From RYN-133 sp036497285 (GTDB lineage: Bacteria > Actinomycetota > Actinomycetes > Mycobacteriales > Jatrophihabitantaceae): 64,000 nt of DNA. The stretch's first letter is position 1; each line of letters opens with the position of its first letter. A program made the position numbers and the translations under genes. Location: NCBI GenBank assembly GCA_036497285.1, contig DASXJR010000020.1, positions 31,696 to 95,695 of the forward strand. Direction: 5' to 3'. The notes under the pieces are model-generated. The model ran no database searches, had not been told where the DNA came from, and worked only from the letters and a program-made list of their open reading frames with translations. Below are positions 18,477 to 27,230 of this stretch, in pieces.

Positions 18477-18674
18477 TCAGTGCTGCACTGACAGGAACTG
18501 CTGTCCAGCGAACGAAGACGCTGACGCGCCGATGCTCGCCGCGTTGACCGCCAACGAGATGTTGACGCCGATCACGTTGGAGACATTGATCCCCCACAGG
18601 GTTTCCCGCGCGGGGAGCAGTTCCAGAGACTCCGCCACGAGCTCGTCGTCACGCAGCGCGATCTTCTGATCCAT
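18477..18674 (-). CDS. Short precursor-like peptide B (ELLPARETL family)
   Basis: The product is 65 residues with no cysteine. The N-terminal half is acidic and leader-like and ends in ELLPARETL (18-26). The C-terminal half is N/S/A/V-rich: NVSNVIGVNISLAVNAASIG, then ASASS and a Gln-containing tail. Aligned with peptide A it keeps N-x-x-N-V-x3-N-x-S-x-A-x-N-A-A-S-x4-A-x-S-S-x3-Q. It lies 35 bases after peptide A and 22 before the PqqD-M50 gene, so it belongs to the same transcript. It looks like a leader/core precursor whose leader could be bound by the PqqD-like domain. No known RiPP class fits: Cys, needed for lanthionine or thiazole, is absent. Confidence 0.82.
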   Translation of the reverse strand: MDQKIALRDDELVAESLELLPARETLWGINVSNVIGVNISLAVNAASIGASASSFAGQQFLSVQH

Positions 18675-18709
18675 GGCGCATCACGCTCCCGTCGCCTACG
18701 ACCCGAAGG

Positions 18710-18907
18710 TCAGCTGTTCTGGTTGACTGCGATGTTCTGGTACGCGGAGCTGTAGGCGTGCGAGTAGAGACTTGCCGCGTTAAAGGCGACCGAGGTGTTG
18801 CTCGCCCACACGTTCGCCCAGTTGTTGTGGAACGACAGTGTTTCGCGCGCCGGGAGCAGCTCGATCTGCTCGTCGTCCAGCTCCCACAGGGCCAGTTCCT
18901 TAGCCAT
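18710..18907 (-). CDS. Short precursor-like peptide A (ELLPARETL family)
   Basis: The product is 65 residues and is preceded by a near-perfect ribosome site (AAGGAGGT, 7 bases before ATG), implying high expression. The leader-like half is MAKELALWELDDEQI followed by ELLPARETL (16-24). The core-like half is NNWANVWASNTSVAFNAAS, then SHAYSSAYQNIAVNQNS. It shares the nonapeptide and the spaced Asn/Ser/Ala pattern with peptide B, so they are paralogues under selection. It is first in a five-part minus-strand operon with peptide B, protease-ATPase and the CxRC protein. Small alternating polar/small residues suggest a beta-structured or assembling peptide (inference). Confidence 0.83.
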   Translation of the reverse strand: MAKELALWELDDEQIELLPARETLSFHNNWANVWASNTSVAFNAASLYSHAYSSAYQNIAVNQNS

Positions 18908-18965
18908 GTCGATTACCTCCTTGTCGGTTACGGACTGATTGCCCGATCAGTACGCCACGCCTTGC

Positions 18966-18987
18966 GTTATTCGCCGGTTATTCGCCG
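18966..18987. promoter_or_regulatory. Tandem 11-bp direct repeat, SARP-operator-like
   Basis: GTTATTCGCCG occurs twice back to back, about 60 bp upstream of peptide A. SARP regulators bind heptamer direct repeats with 11-bp period at the -35 region of their targets, and a SARP-like BTAD gene lies 460 bp away. The match in geometry is seen; the binding is inference. Confidence 0.6.
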
Positions 18988-19092
18988 CTCGCCAGAACTG
19001 TGGGCGGCTCCGGTGGCGAAGCACGCAGGCATGTCGCACACTCGTGCCACCGGTGCGGCGGGTGCCGGGCGAGAAACCGACGGGATCGCACG

Positions 19093-19287
19093 ATGAGCGA
19101 AGGGATATCGGCCGGCGATTCTGCCGTGCTCGTAATACGCGTCTGGCACGAGGCGCACACGCCAGGCGGGTTCCGAGCCAGGATTCTGTACGAGGGCGCA
19201 GGCGACACCGCGCCCAGATCGACTCCCGCGTCCGACCCGGAGGACGTGCTCTCCGCCGTCCAGGCGTGGCTCGCCGAGCACTCCTGA
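19093..19287 (+). CDS. Tiny RVWHE-type protein of unknown function
   Basis: ATG at 19093; 64 residues (MSEGISAGDSAVLVIRVWHE, then GGFRARILYEG and a C-terminal DVLSAVQAWLAEHS). It reads like a single small alpha/beta unit ending in an amphipathic helix. I recall small actinobacterial proteins with the same RVWHE...FRARI pattern, but without function. It is divergent from the peptide operon and upstream of the BTAD regulator, so it may be an accessory or regulatory partner of that system. Confidence 0.68.
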   Translation: MSEGISAGDSAVLVIRVWHEAHTPGGFRARILYEGAGDTAPRSTPASDPEDVLSAVQAWLAEHS

Positions 19288-19328
19288 CCCAGCCACCGCC
19301 TCATTCGCCAATCTCGGCACTTGTCTGT

Positions 19329-19379
19329 AATGGGGGCCTTTGGGCCCATTGACAGCCGGTGTTTGCCTGACAGACGGTG
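19329..19379. promoter_or_regulatory. Inverted and direct repeats upstream of BTAD regulator
   Basis: AATGGG (19329-19334) and CCCATT (19345-19350) form an inverted repeat. They are followed by TGACAGCCGGTG (19350-19361) and TGACAGACGGTG (19368-19379), a direct repeat with 18-bp period and one mismatch. TTGACA at 19349 could be a -35 box. Likely the promoter/operator of the regulator gene. Confidence 0.45.
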
Positions 19380-19446
19380 ATTGAGTCCGAGACGGTTGCG
19401 TCCCACGGGACGCGGCGGAGGGTTCCGCACGGGCAGGGGGACCGCC

Positions 19447-20277
19447 ATGGCGGCTGCGCAACGTGGCGACTTGGCAGGGAACGGCGGCGGCCACGGGCCG
19501 CCGGCCACGGCGCTGTGGCAGCTCCAACTGCTCGGCGCCTGGTCTTTGCGGCGCGCCGGGACTCCCGTCCCGATCCGCCATCGCGAGCAGCGACTGCTCG
19601 CGGTACTGGCCCTGCACGGTGGGCATCCGCGGCAGTACATCGCGGGCCTGCTCTGGCCGGAAAGCACCGACAGCCATGCCGCCGGCAACCTACGGGCGGC
19701 AGTGTGGAACCTCGACCGCGCAGCGCCAGGGCTGTTGATCCACGACCGTACCCACATTCAGCTGGCCGACGGCGCCAGCGTCGACGTCGGTCATCTGATG
19801 GACGCCACGCGTGACCTGCTCGCGCCGCGCGCGCTCGGCCACGCTGACGTCGACTATTTCGCGCTGTTGCACACACTGTTGCGCGAGGAGCTTCTACCCG
19901 GCTGGTACGACGACTGGCTGATACTCGAGCGCTCCCGCCTGCAGGAGCTGCGCCAGCAAGCGCTGGAACAGCTCTCCGACCTACTCTCCGAGCGGGGCGA
20001 CATTCCCACGGCGCTGCAGGCAGCGCGAGCCGCGGTGGCGATCGAGCCGCTGCGGGAAAGTGCTCAGCGCTCGTTGATCATTGTGCACATCCGGGCCGGG
20101 AACCATTCGGACGCAGTCCGGTGCTACGCGGACTTCCGGAGCAGGATCCGCGGCGAACTCGGAGTCAGACCCTCGGGCCAGCTCGAGTCGCTCGTGAGTC
20201 CGCTCGTCGGAACGATGCCACCCGGTCGCAGTCTCGAGGGCGCCTTCGTCCGCTCCGGTTCCGACCGGCGCCGCTGA
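19447..20277 (+). CDS. SARP-like transcriptional regulator (wHTH plus BTAD)
   Basis: The ATG at 19447, preceded by AGGGGG, gives 276 residues. Residues about 25-110 form an OmpR-type winged helix (WQLQLLGAWSLRR, REQRLLAVLALHGGHPRQYIAGLLWPE, AAGNLRAAVWNLDR). The rest is the helical BTAD domain (LHTLLREELLPGWYDDWLILERSRLQELRQQALE, ending RIRGELGVRPSGQLESLV). There is no NB-ARC or TPR extension, as in small SARPs that activate secondary-metabolite clusters. It is the only regulator beside the peptide-protease operon and probably activates it through the 11-bp repeats at 18966-18987. Confidence 0.9.
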   Translation: MAAAQRGDLAGNGGGHGPPATALWQLQLLGAWSLRRAGTPVPIRHREQRLLAVLALHGGHPRQYIAGLLWPESTDSHAAGNLRAAVWNLDRAAPGLLIHDRTHIQLADGASVDVGHLMDATRDLLAPRALGHADVDYFALLHTLLREELLPGWYDDWLILERSRLQELRQQALEQLSDLLSERGDIPTALQAARAAVAIEPLRESAQRSLIIVHIRAGNHSDAVRCYADFRSRIRGELGVRPSGQLESLVSPLVGTMPPGRSLEGAFVRSGSDRRR

Positions 20278-20286
20278 GCCCGGTGA

Positions 20287-20544
20287 GAGGGTGAGTTCGT
20301 CTGGCACACCCACACCGACACCGACGAACTCTTTCTCGTCCTCGAAGGGGAACTGACCATCCAGTTTCGAGACGGCGACGTCACGCTGGGTGCGGGCGAA
20401 CTCTTCGTCGTCCCCCGGGGCGTGGAGCACTGTCCGCGGGCCGAGAGCGAGGTCCGTGCGCTCCTGCTCGAGCCCCGGGGGATCGTCAACACCGGTGACG
20501 CCGGAGGCGGGCTCTCCGCGGCGTACGACGACTCGCTGGCCTGA
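20287..20544 (+). pseudogene. Cupin-domain protein, 5' end missing
   Basis: Reading from 20293 gives EFVWHTHTDTDELFLVLEGE, then TIQFRDGDVTLGAGELFVVPRGVEHCPRAE..., a clear cupin with its metal-site His/Glu residues, ending with TGA at 20542. A stop codon sits in frame at 20284-20286 and no start codon lies between it and the cupin body. The usual 35-40 N-terminal residues and ribosome site are absent. The break is only 10 bases after the BTAD regulator stop, so a deletion or insertion junction lies here. Confidence 0.82.
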
Positions 20545-20664
20545 CGTGGCCGCGGCGTCGGCCGCTGGACGGTGTGCCGCAATGCGAGGTCGCCCGACAA
20601 CAGCACCTCGGGTCGGTTTCGAGGGGAAGCGTGCGCTTCATTCGAGATTGCTGCGTTGGTGGCC

Positions 20665-20976
20665 CTAGGGCGGTGTGTCGCGCAGGCGGAACGCGTCCGA
20701 AAGTCCCGATATCTCGAGCAGAACGCGGGTACCGCGCGGGACGTCGCTCAGGACAAGATCGATGCCGCGCCGCACACAGGCGGAGCGGATCTGGATCAGC
20801 AGCCCGACTCCGGTCGAATCCATGAAGCTGACCTGACCCAGGTCGACGACCAGGCGCTGTAGGTCGTCGGTGTCCAAGAGCTCCGTAGCGTGGGCCGAAA
20901 TCCGACCTGCCGAGGCCGTGTCGACATCACCGACGACTGTGAGCACCGCGGCGGACACGTCGCCGTTCTGCGTCAT
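20665..20976 (-). CDS. STAS-domain anti-sigma factor antagonist
   Basis: The 103-residue single-domain protein has the SpoIIAA/RsbV pattern: LTVVGDVDTASAGRI, LVVDLGQVSFMDSTGVGLLIQI, with Ser54 in MDSTG as the phosphorylation site. Such proteins release a sigma factor by binding an anti-sigma kinase when dephosphorylated. No partner kinase or sigma gene is adjacent. Confidence 0.92.
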   Translation of the reverse strand: MTQNGDVSAAVLTVVGDVDTASAGRISAHATELLDTDDLQRLVVDLGQVSFMDSTGVGLLIQIRSACVRRGIDLVLSDVPRGTRVLLEISGLSDAFRLRDTPP

Positions 20977-21179
20977 TGTCGATCATCGCCTCGGTCCGGG
21001 ATTTTGGTCATCGTCGCTAGCCTGCCCAAAGCCCGATCGACTATCCCTCGATCTGCCCACTTGTCAGAGATTTCAGCGATGGTTGGCGCCTGCGCAACCA
21101 AGCGCCGCAGAAGCGCTCGTGACGGCAGCGAAGACGCGCCGTACGCTGTTCGCAGGATCGGCCCCCGTGGGGGTGCGAC

Positions 21180-21965
21180 GTGGGCATTGACTGGCAGCTG
21201 GTCGAGTCGGGTCCGGAGGATGCCGACCACACGGTGCTGCTGCTTCCGGGTGGCATGTGCAGCGCGCGCTCGTACCTGGAAGTGATGCAGCAACCCAGCT
21301 TGGCGGGGCTGCGGTTGGTGGCGGCGACGATGCCCGGCCATGCCGGCGCGCCGCCGCCCGACGACTTCAGCTTCGAGACCTACGCGCGGCTTACGGCCGA
21401 CCTCGTGGCCGAGAACGGCGCTGACGTCATCGTCGGATTCAGCATGGGCGCCAACGTCGCGTTGGAGATGGTCGAGCAGAAGCTCTTCACCGGGCCGACG
21501 GTGCTGCTCGGCATCAGCCTGTCGACCCCGGACGAATCGGCCTTCTTCCTCAACGTCGTCCGGCTGTCGAACCTTGCGGGTATGTGGCCCCTCGCGGTGA
21601 TGAAGAAGGCCGCGGGGTCGATGGTGAAGGGCATCCCGGTACCGCCCGAACGGCAGGCCGAACTCGCTGCGGACTTCCGCAAGACGGACACGCGCGACAT
21701 GCGTCCCGGTCTCCGCGAGTACCTGAAATGGCTCAAGAGCGGCGAGGACCACGCCACCATGCTGTGCCAATCCGGTGTGCCGACCTGGGTCGTCCACGCC
21801 GAGAAGGGCGACGGCGGGCTCACCGCCGCCGAGCGCGGCACACTACAGGCGTGTTCGACGGTCAAGGTCGTGACGATCGCGGGCCACGTTTTCTTCCTGC
21901 CGAACGAGGTGCCCGATCAGATCGCGTCGGTGATCAACGACGCCGTCATCGCGGCTGAGAGGTGA
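21180..21965 (+). CDS. Alpha/beta hydrolase
   Basis: GTG start; 261 residues. The oxyanion segment is LLLPGGMCSARSY, the nucleophile Ser88 sits in GFSMGA, and a late GHVFFLP supplies the catalytic His. The acid is probably the Asp/Glu before GDGGLTAAE. Substrate is not evident. It is convergent with the zinc dehydrogenase gene, separated by two hairpins. Confidence 0.88.
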   Translation: MGIDWQLVESGPEDADHTVLLLPGGMCSARSYLEVMQQPSLAGLRLVAATMPGHAGAPPPDDFSFETYARLTADLVAENGADVIVGFSMGANVALEMVEQKLFTGPTVLLGISLSTPDESAFFLNVVRLSNLAGMWPLAVMKKAAGSMVKGIPVPPERQAELAADFRKTDTRDMRPGLREYLKWLKSGEDHATMLCQSGVPTWVVHAEKGDGGLTAAERGTLQACSTVKVVTIAGHVFFLPNEVPDQIASVINDAVIAAER

Positions 21966-21991
21966 CCCGGGTTGACGTGCCGTAGCCAGGC

Positions 21992-22011
21992 CTCCTACAT
22001 TATTGTAGGAG
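21992..22011. repeat. Perfect 20-bp palindrome
   Basis: CTCCTACATTATTGTAGGAG: 8-bp arms around TTAT in a convergent gap. TTGACG at 21972 followed 18 bases later by TACATT would also make a promoter whose -10 lies in the palindrome. It could be a hairpin terminator for the hydrolase gene, or an operator. Confidence 0.7.
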
Positions 22012-22062
22012 TGACCGTTTCCTCTCGCTAACCCTCCCTCCCACGCGGGAGGAAGCGGTCAC
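22011..22062. terminator. Large imperfect hairpin between convergent genes
   Basis: GTGACCGTTTCCTC (22011-22024) pairs with GAGGAAGCGGTCAC (22049-22062), 14 positions with one G-T pair. The loop is 24 bases with further CCTCCC/GGGAGG pairing. It abuts the 20-bp palindrome and probably terminates transcription from both sides. Confidence 0.6.
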
Positions 22063-22085
22063 CGTACAGGCCCCATCAGGAATCC

Positions 22086-23102
22086 TCATTGTTTCCGCGG
22101 GTCGATGTGGATCTTCGGTCCTGCTCCGGCGCCGACGTGCCGGCTCCCGGCGAGCACGTTGCCGACTTCGTCCAGTCCGACGGTCGCCGCGACCAGTTGG
22201 CGTGGATCGACCGTGCCGGCGGCGTATGCGGCGATCGCCGCGGGTAGACCGGGCGACCCGGACAGGATGCCCACCGCCGTCACGTCCTTGAGGGCGAGGA
22301 CGCGGGTGTCGATCAGGCTCGGCCGACCGGCCAGGCCGATGTAGACCAGGCGTCCCGACGGCTCGACGAGCTCGAGCGCGCGCGCCGGTAGCTCGGCGGA
22401 GTTCGCCGCGTCGACCACGGCATCGAACGGGACGTCCGGCAGTTCGTCCGCGCGCCAGGCGTGCGCGAAGCCGAGTTGGCGCGCGAACTCGAGCGATCCA
22501 GTCGTCTTGCCCAGCAGATGCACCTCGGCACCGGTCGCACGCAGGAACAGCGCGACGAGGAGCCCGATCGTGCCCGGGCCGAGCACGAGCACCCGGTCGT
22601 CGGGGCCGGCTCGGGTCGCGTCGGCGGCGCGCCACGCGTTCCCGCCGGGTTCGACCAGCGCACCGAGCGTCTCGTCGACCGAGTCGGGCAAGGCGTGCAG
22701 GGACCGTGCCGGCACAACGAGCTGTTCGGCCAGCGCGCCGTCGCGTCCGCCACGGATCCCGACCTCCTGCCGATCCGCGCACACGTGCTGGTGTCCGCGG
22801 CGACAGCGGCGACACGAGCCGTCGCCGAGCATGGTGTCGCCGATGACCCGCCGGCCCAACCACGCCTGGTCCGCGCCCGGCCCGACGGCCGACACCCGGC
22901 CGGTCCACTCGTGACCGAGCCGCATCGGATAGGCCGCGTGGCCCTGCTCGAGGTAGGCCATTTCGCCGGTGAAGAACTCCACGTCCGTCCCGCACACCCC
23001 GACCCGCTCGACGTCGATGACGGCCTCGCCGGCGACGGCCACGGGCGGCGAGACGTCCTGGACGGAGCCCTCGCGCGGTCCGGTCAGCACCCACGCCCGC
23101 AT
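22086..23102 (-). CDS. Zinc-dependent alcohol/sugar dehydrogenase (MDR family)
   Basis: Start ATG at 23102 gives 338 residues (MRAWVLTGPREGSVQDVSPP). The catalytic zinc region is VGVCGTDVEFFTGE and RLGHEWTGRVSAVG. The structural zinc lobe has the cysteines CRRCRRGHQHVC. The NAD site GPGTIGLLVALF and then HLLGKTTGSLEFARQLG follow. The family oxidises polyols or aldoses. It is divergent at 42 bases from an IlvD/Edd dehydratase, so the pair probably handles a sugar-to-sugar-acid route, perhaps feeding from the importer at the left end (inference). Confidence 0.9.
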   Translation of the reverse strand: MRAWVLTGPREGSVQDVSPPVAVAGEAVIDVERVGVCGTDVEFFTGEMAYLEQGHAAYPMRLGHEWTGRVSAVGPGADQAWLGRRVIGDTMLGDGSCRRCRRGHQHVCADRQEVGIRGGRDGALAEQLVVPARSLHALPDSVDETLGALVEPGGNAWRAADATRAGPDDRVLVLGPGTIGLLVALFLRATGAEVHLLGKTTGSLEFARQLGFAHAWRADELPDVPFDAVVDAANSAELPARALELVEPSGRLVYIGLAGRPSLIDTRVLALKDVTAVGILSGSPGLPAAIAAYAAGTVDPRQLVAATVGLDEVGNVLAGSRHVGAGAGPKIHIDPRKQ

Positions 23103-23144
23103 GGGGATGTGTCTACCGCAACCCGGGTGTGCAGGATGAACCCC

Positions 23145-24860
23145 ATGCCCGATCAACGCAGCGCACAGTGGTACGGCGGCACCGACCGCGACGCCTACAT
23201 CCATCGCGCGTGGATGCGCCGTGGCTTGCCGGCCCACGCGTTCGACGGCCGTCCGCACATCGCGATCGCTAACACGGCGTCCGAGCTCACGCCGTGCAAC
23301 GCGCACCTCGACGAGGTCGCGCAGAGCGTCAAGCAGGGCGTCTACGAGGCGGGCGGCATCCCGCTGAACCTTCCGGTCGTGTCGCTCGGCGAGACGCTGG
23401 TGCGCCCGACGGCGATGCTGTGGCGCAACCTCGCCGCGATGGCGACGGAGGAGATGCTGCGCGCCAACCCGATCGACGGTGTGGTCCTGCTCGGCGGCTG
23501 TGACAAGACGATCCCGTCGTTGCTGATGGCCGCCGCCTCGGTCGATCTGCCCGCCGTTGTCGTGCCGGGTGGTCCGATGCTCACCGGCACGTTCCACGGG
23601 CAACCGCTCGGCTGCGGTACCGATGTGTGGCGACTGTCCGAGGAGACGCGGGCGGGCACGATGTCGCGAGACCAATTCATCCGGTCCGAGTCGTCGATGA
23701 TCCGCAGCCGCGGCCACTGCAACACGATGGGCACGGCCTCGACGATGGGCCTGCTCGCCGAGGCGCTCGGCACGGTGCTGCCCGGGCTGGCCGGCACGCC
23801 CGCCGCGGACAGCCGGCTGCTCGAGGGCGCGCACGCGACCGGCCGGCTCGCCGTCGAGATGGTCGCCGGGCAACGCACGCCGTCGCGCCTGCTGTCACGC
23901 GGGTCGTTCCACAACGCGATCGTCGCCCTCGCCGCGATCGGTGGTTCGACGAACGCGGTCGTGCATCTGCTCGCGATCGCCGGCCGGCTCGGTGTGGATC
24001 TTCAGCTCGACGACATCGACCGCATCGGGGCGGACGTCCCGTTGCTCGTCGACCTGCAGCCGGCCGGACGGCACCTGATGGAGGACTTCTTCCGCGCCGG
24101 CGGACTGCACGCAGTGCTCGGTCAGGTGCGCGACCTGCTCGACCCGGACGCCCTCACCGTCACCGGCCGGCCCTTCGTCGACCACCTCGTCGAGACCGAC
24201 ATCTGGGACGGCGAGGTGATCCGCACACGCGAGCAGCCGCTGCAGCCCGACGCCGGAATCGCCGTACTGCGCGGCAACCTCGCCCCGCACGGCGCGGTGA
24301 TCAAACCTGCGGCTGCCTCACCGCAGTTGCTCACCCACCGCGGCCGCGCCGTCGTGTTCGACTCGATCGAGGACCTGCACACGCGCATCGACGACCCGGA
24401 CCTCGACGTCGACGCGGATTCGGTGCTGATCCTGCGCGGCTGCGGCCCGAAGGGCTATCCGGGGATGCCTGAGGTGGCGAACCTGCCGCTGCCCGAGAAG
24501 CTGCTGCGCGCCGGCGTGCGTGACATGGTGCGCATCTGCGACGGACGGATGAGCGGCACGGCGTACGGGACGGTCGTGCTGCACGTCAGTCCCGAGGCAG
24601 CCGCCGGCGGGCCGCTGGGGCGGGTGCGCACAGGCGACATCGTGGTTCTCGACGTCGCCGCTCGTCGGCTCGACGTCGAGGTCGACGACGACGAACTCGC
24701 GGCGCGCGAACCCGCGTCCGGTGCGGTCTCGGGCTACGCGAAGCCGACGCGCGGCTGGGAGCAGCTCTACGTCCGCACCGTGCAGCAGGCGGACACCGGC
24801 GCGGACCTGGACTTCCTCATCGGCGCCAGTGGCTCGGAGGTAGCCCGCGAATCCCACTGA
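23145..24860 (+). CDS. IlvD/Edd-family dehydratase (sugar-acid dehydratase-like)
   Basis: ATG 23145 has AGGA eight bases upstream; ATG 23136 in the same frame is the alternative. About 571 residues. The Fe-S/metal cysteine segments are ASELTPCNAHLDEVA, LLGGCDKTIPSLLM and SRGHCNTMGTASTMG. Late family motifs are ILRGCGPKGYPGMPEV and ICDGRMSGTAYGTVVLHVSPEA. The family covers dihydroxy-acid dehydratase and arabinonate, xylonate or gluconate dehydratases. The neighbouring zinc dehydrogenase favours a sugar acid as substrate. Confidence 0.9.
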   Translation: MPDQRSAQWYGGTDRDAYIHRAWMRRGLPAHAFDGRPHIAIANTASELTPCNAHLDEVAQSVKQGVYEAGGIPLNLPVVSLGETLVRPTAMLWRNLAAMATEEMLRANPIDGVVLLGGCDKTIPSLLMAAASVDLPAVVVPGGPMLTGTFHGQPLGCGTDVWRLSEETRAGTMSRDQFIRSESSMIRSRGHCNTMGTASTMGLLAEALGTVLPGLAGTPAADSRLLEGAHATGRLAVEMVAGQRTPSRLLSRGSFHNAIVALAAIGGSTNAVVHLLAIAGRLGVDLQLDDIDRIGADVPLLVDLQPAGRHLMEDFFRAGGLHAVLGQVRDLLDPDALTVTGRPFVDHLVETDIWDGEVIRTREQPLQPDAGIAVLRGNLAPHGAVIKPAAASPQLLTHRGRAVVFDSIEDLHTRIDDPDLDVDADSVLILRGCGPKGYPGMPEVANLPLPEKLLRAGVRDMVRICDGRMSGTAYGTVVLHVSPEAAAGGPLGRVRTGDIVVLDVAARRLDVEVDDDELAAREPASGAVSGYAKPTRGWEQLYVRTVQQADTGADLDFLIGASGSEVARESH

Positions 24861-24885
24861 CGTCCCACGATGGCACGCTCGGGGG

Positions 24886-26096
<1,211 letters not shown>

Positions 26097-26100
<4 letters not shown>

Positions 26101-27068
26101 CCAACGGGCTGACCTTCGACGACATCCGGGCAGCCGCCGCTCGACTGGACGGGGTGGCGCATCACACGCCCGTGGTCACCTCGCACGCAATCGACGGTCT
26201 GGTCGGCGCGAGCGTCTTCGGCAAGGCCGAGAACCTGCAGCGCGCCGGAGCATTCAAGTTCCGCGGTGCCTACAACCGCATCTCGCATCTCAGCCCGGAC
26301 GAACGCGAGCGCGGGGTGTGCGCATGGTCGTCGGGCAATCACGCCCAAGCCGTCGCGTTGGCAGCGCGTGTCGTCGGGACGAGCGCGGTCATCCTCATGC
26401 CCGAGGACGCGCCGGCGTCAAAGCGCGCGGCGACCGAGGGCTACGGGGCGGACGTGCGCACCTACGACCGGTACCGCGAGAACCGCGAAGAACTCGCCGC
26501 CGCACTCGCCGCCGAGACCGGGCGGGTGGCGGTGCCGCCCTACGACGACCATCGGATCATGGCCGGTCAGGGCACCGCCGCCCTCGAGTTGTTGCAGGAT
26601 GTGTCCGACCTCGACACGCTGCTCGTGCCGATGAGCGGCGGCGGGTTGATGGCCGGGTGCGGCGTCGCCGCCCGCGCGCTCAACCCGCGCATCGAACTGG
26701 TCGGCGTCGAACCCGCGGCCGGCAACGACACGAAGCAGTCGCTGGTCGCGGGGGAGCGGATCCGGATCGCAGTTCCACGCACGATCGCCGACGGCCTGCA
26801 GGTCGAGATCCCCGGTGAACTGACGTTCGAGATCAACCGCCGTCAGGTCGACGACGTCTGCCTGGTCGACGACGAGCAGATCGTCGCCGCGATGCAGTTG
26901 TTGTTCGAACGCGCCAAGACTGTCGTCGAGCCCTCCGGTGCGACCGCGTTCGCGGCGCTGCTCAGCGATCCGTCCCGCTTCGCCGGGCGTCGTGTCGGCG
27001 TGCTGCTGTCCGGCGGGAACGTCGGCACCGCACAGTTCTCGGACCTGATGCAGACCTACGTCAACTAG
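26097..27068 (+). CDS. Threonine/serine dehydratase (PLP fold II)
   Basis: 323 residues. Schiff-base Lys is in RAGAFKFRGAYNRI; the substrate loop is SSGNHAQAVALAA and the phosphate-binding Gly-rich loop is SGGGLMAG. There is no C-terminal ACT regulatory domain, so it is the short, catabolic-type threonine ammonia-lyase (or serine racemase-like) form. Translationally coupled to the threonine synthase-like gene. Confidence 0.9.
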
Positions 27069-27230
27069 GCGGCAAGCCGCGCCGGCCACAACCCGAGAGC
27101 AGACGAGGATCCGTCGACCACGTTGTGAATCGTCGAGGCCTGGAGTTCGTCGCCGTGCAATTGCCCGCAGCGGTCGACCGCAGGTCTTTGGGCTCTGTGG
27201 CGAACTCGGCGATGGCGACAAGATTCGCCA

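Noticed and set aside
18477..18907. Lanthipeptide, thiopeptide or daptide precursors
   Set aside because: No Cys, no terminal Thr core, and no LanM/LanB, YcaO or daptide enzymes next to them.
22086..23873. Minus-strand frame extending the zinc dehydrogenase to 595 residues
   Set aside because: The extra part is antisense to the dehydratase gene; ATG 23102 begins the true MDR domain.
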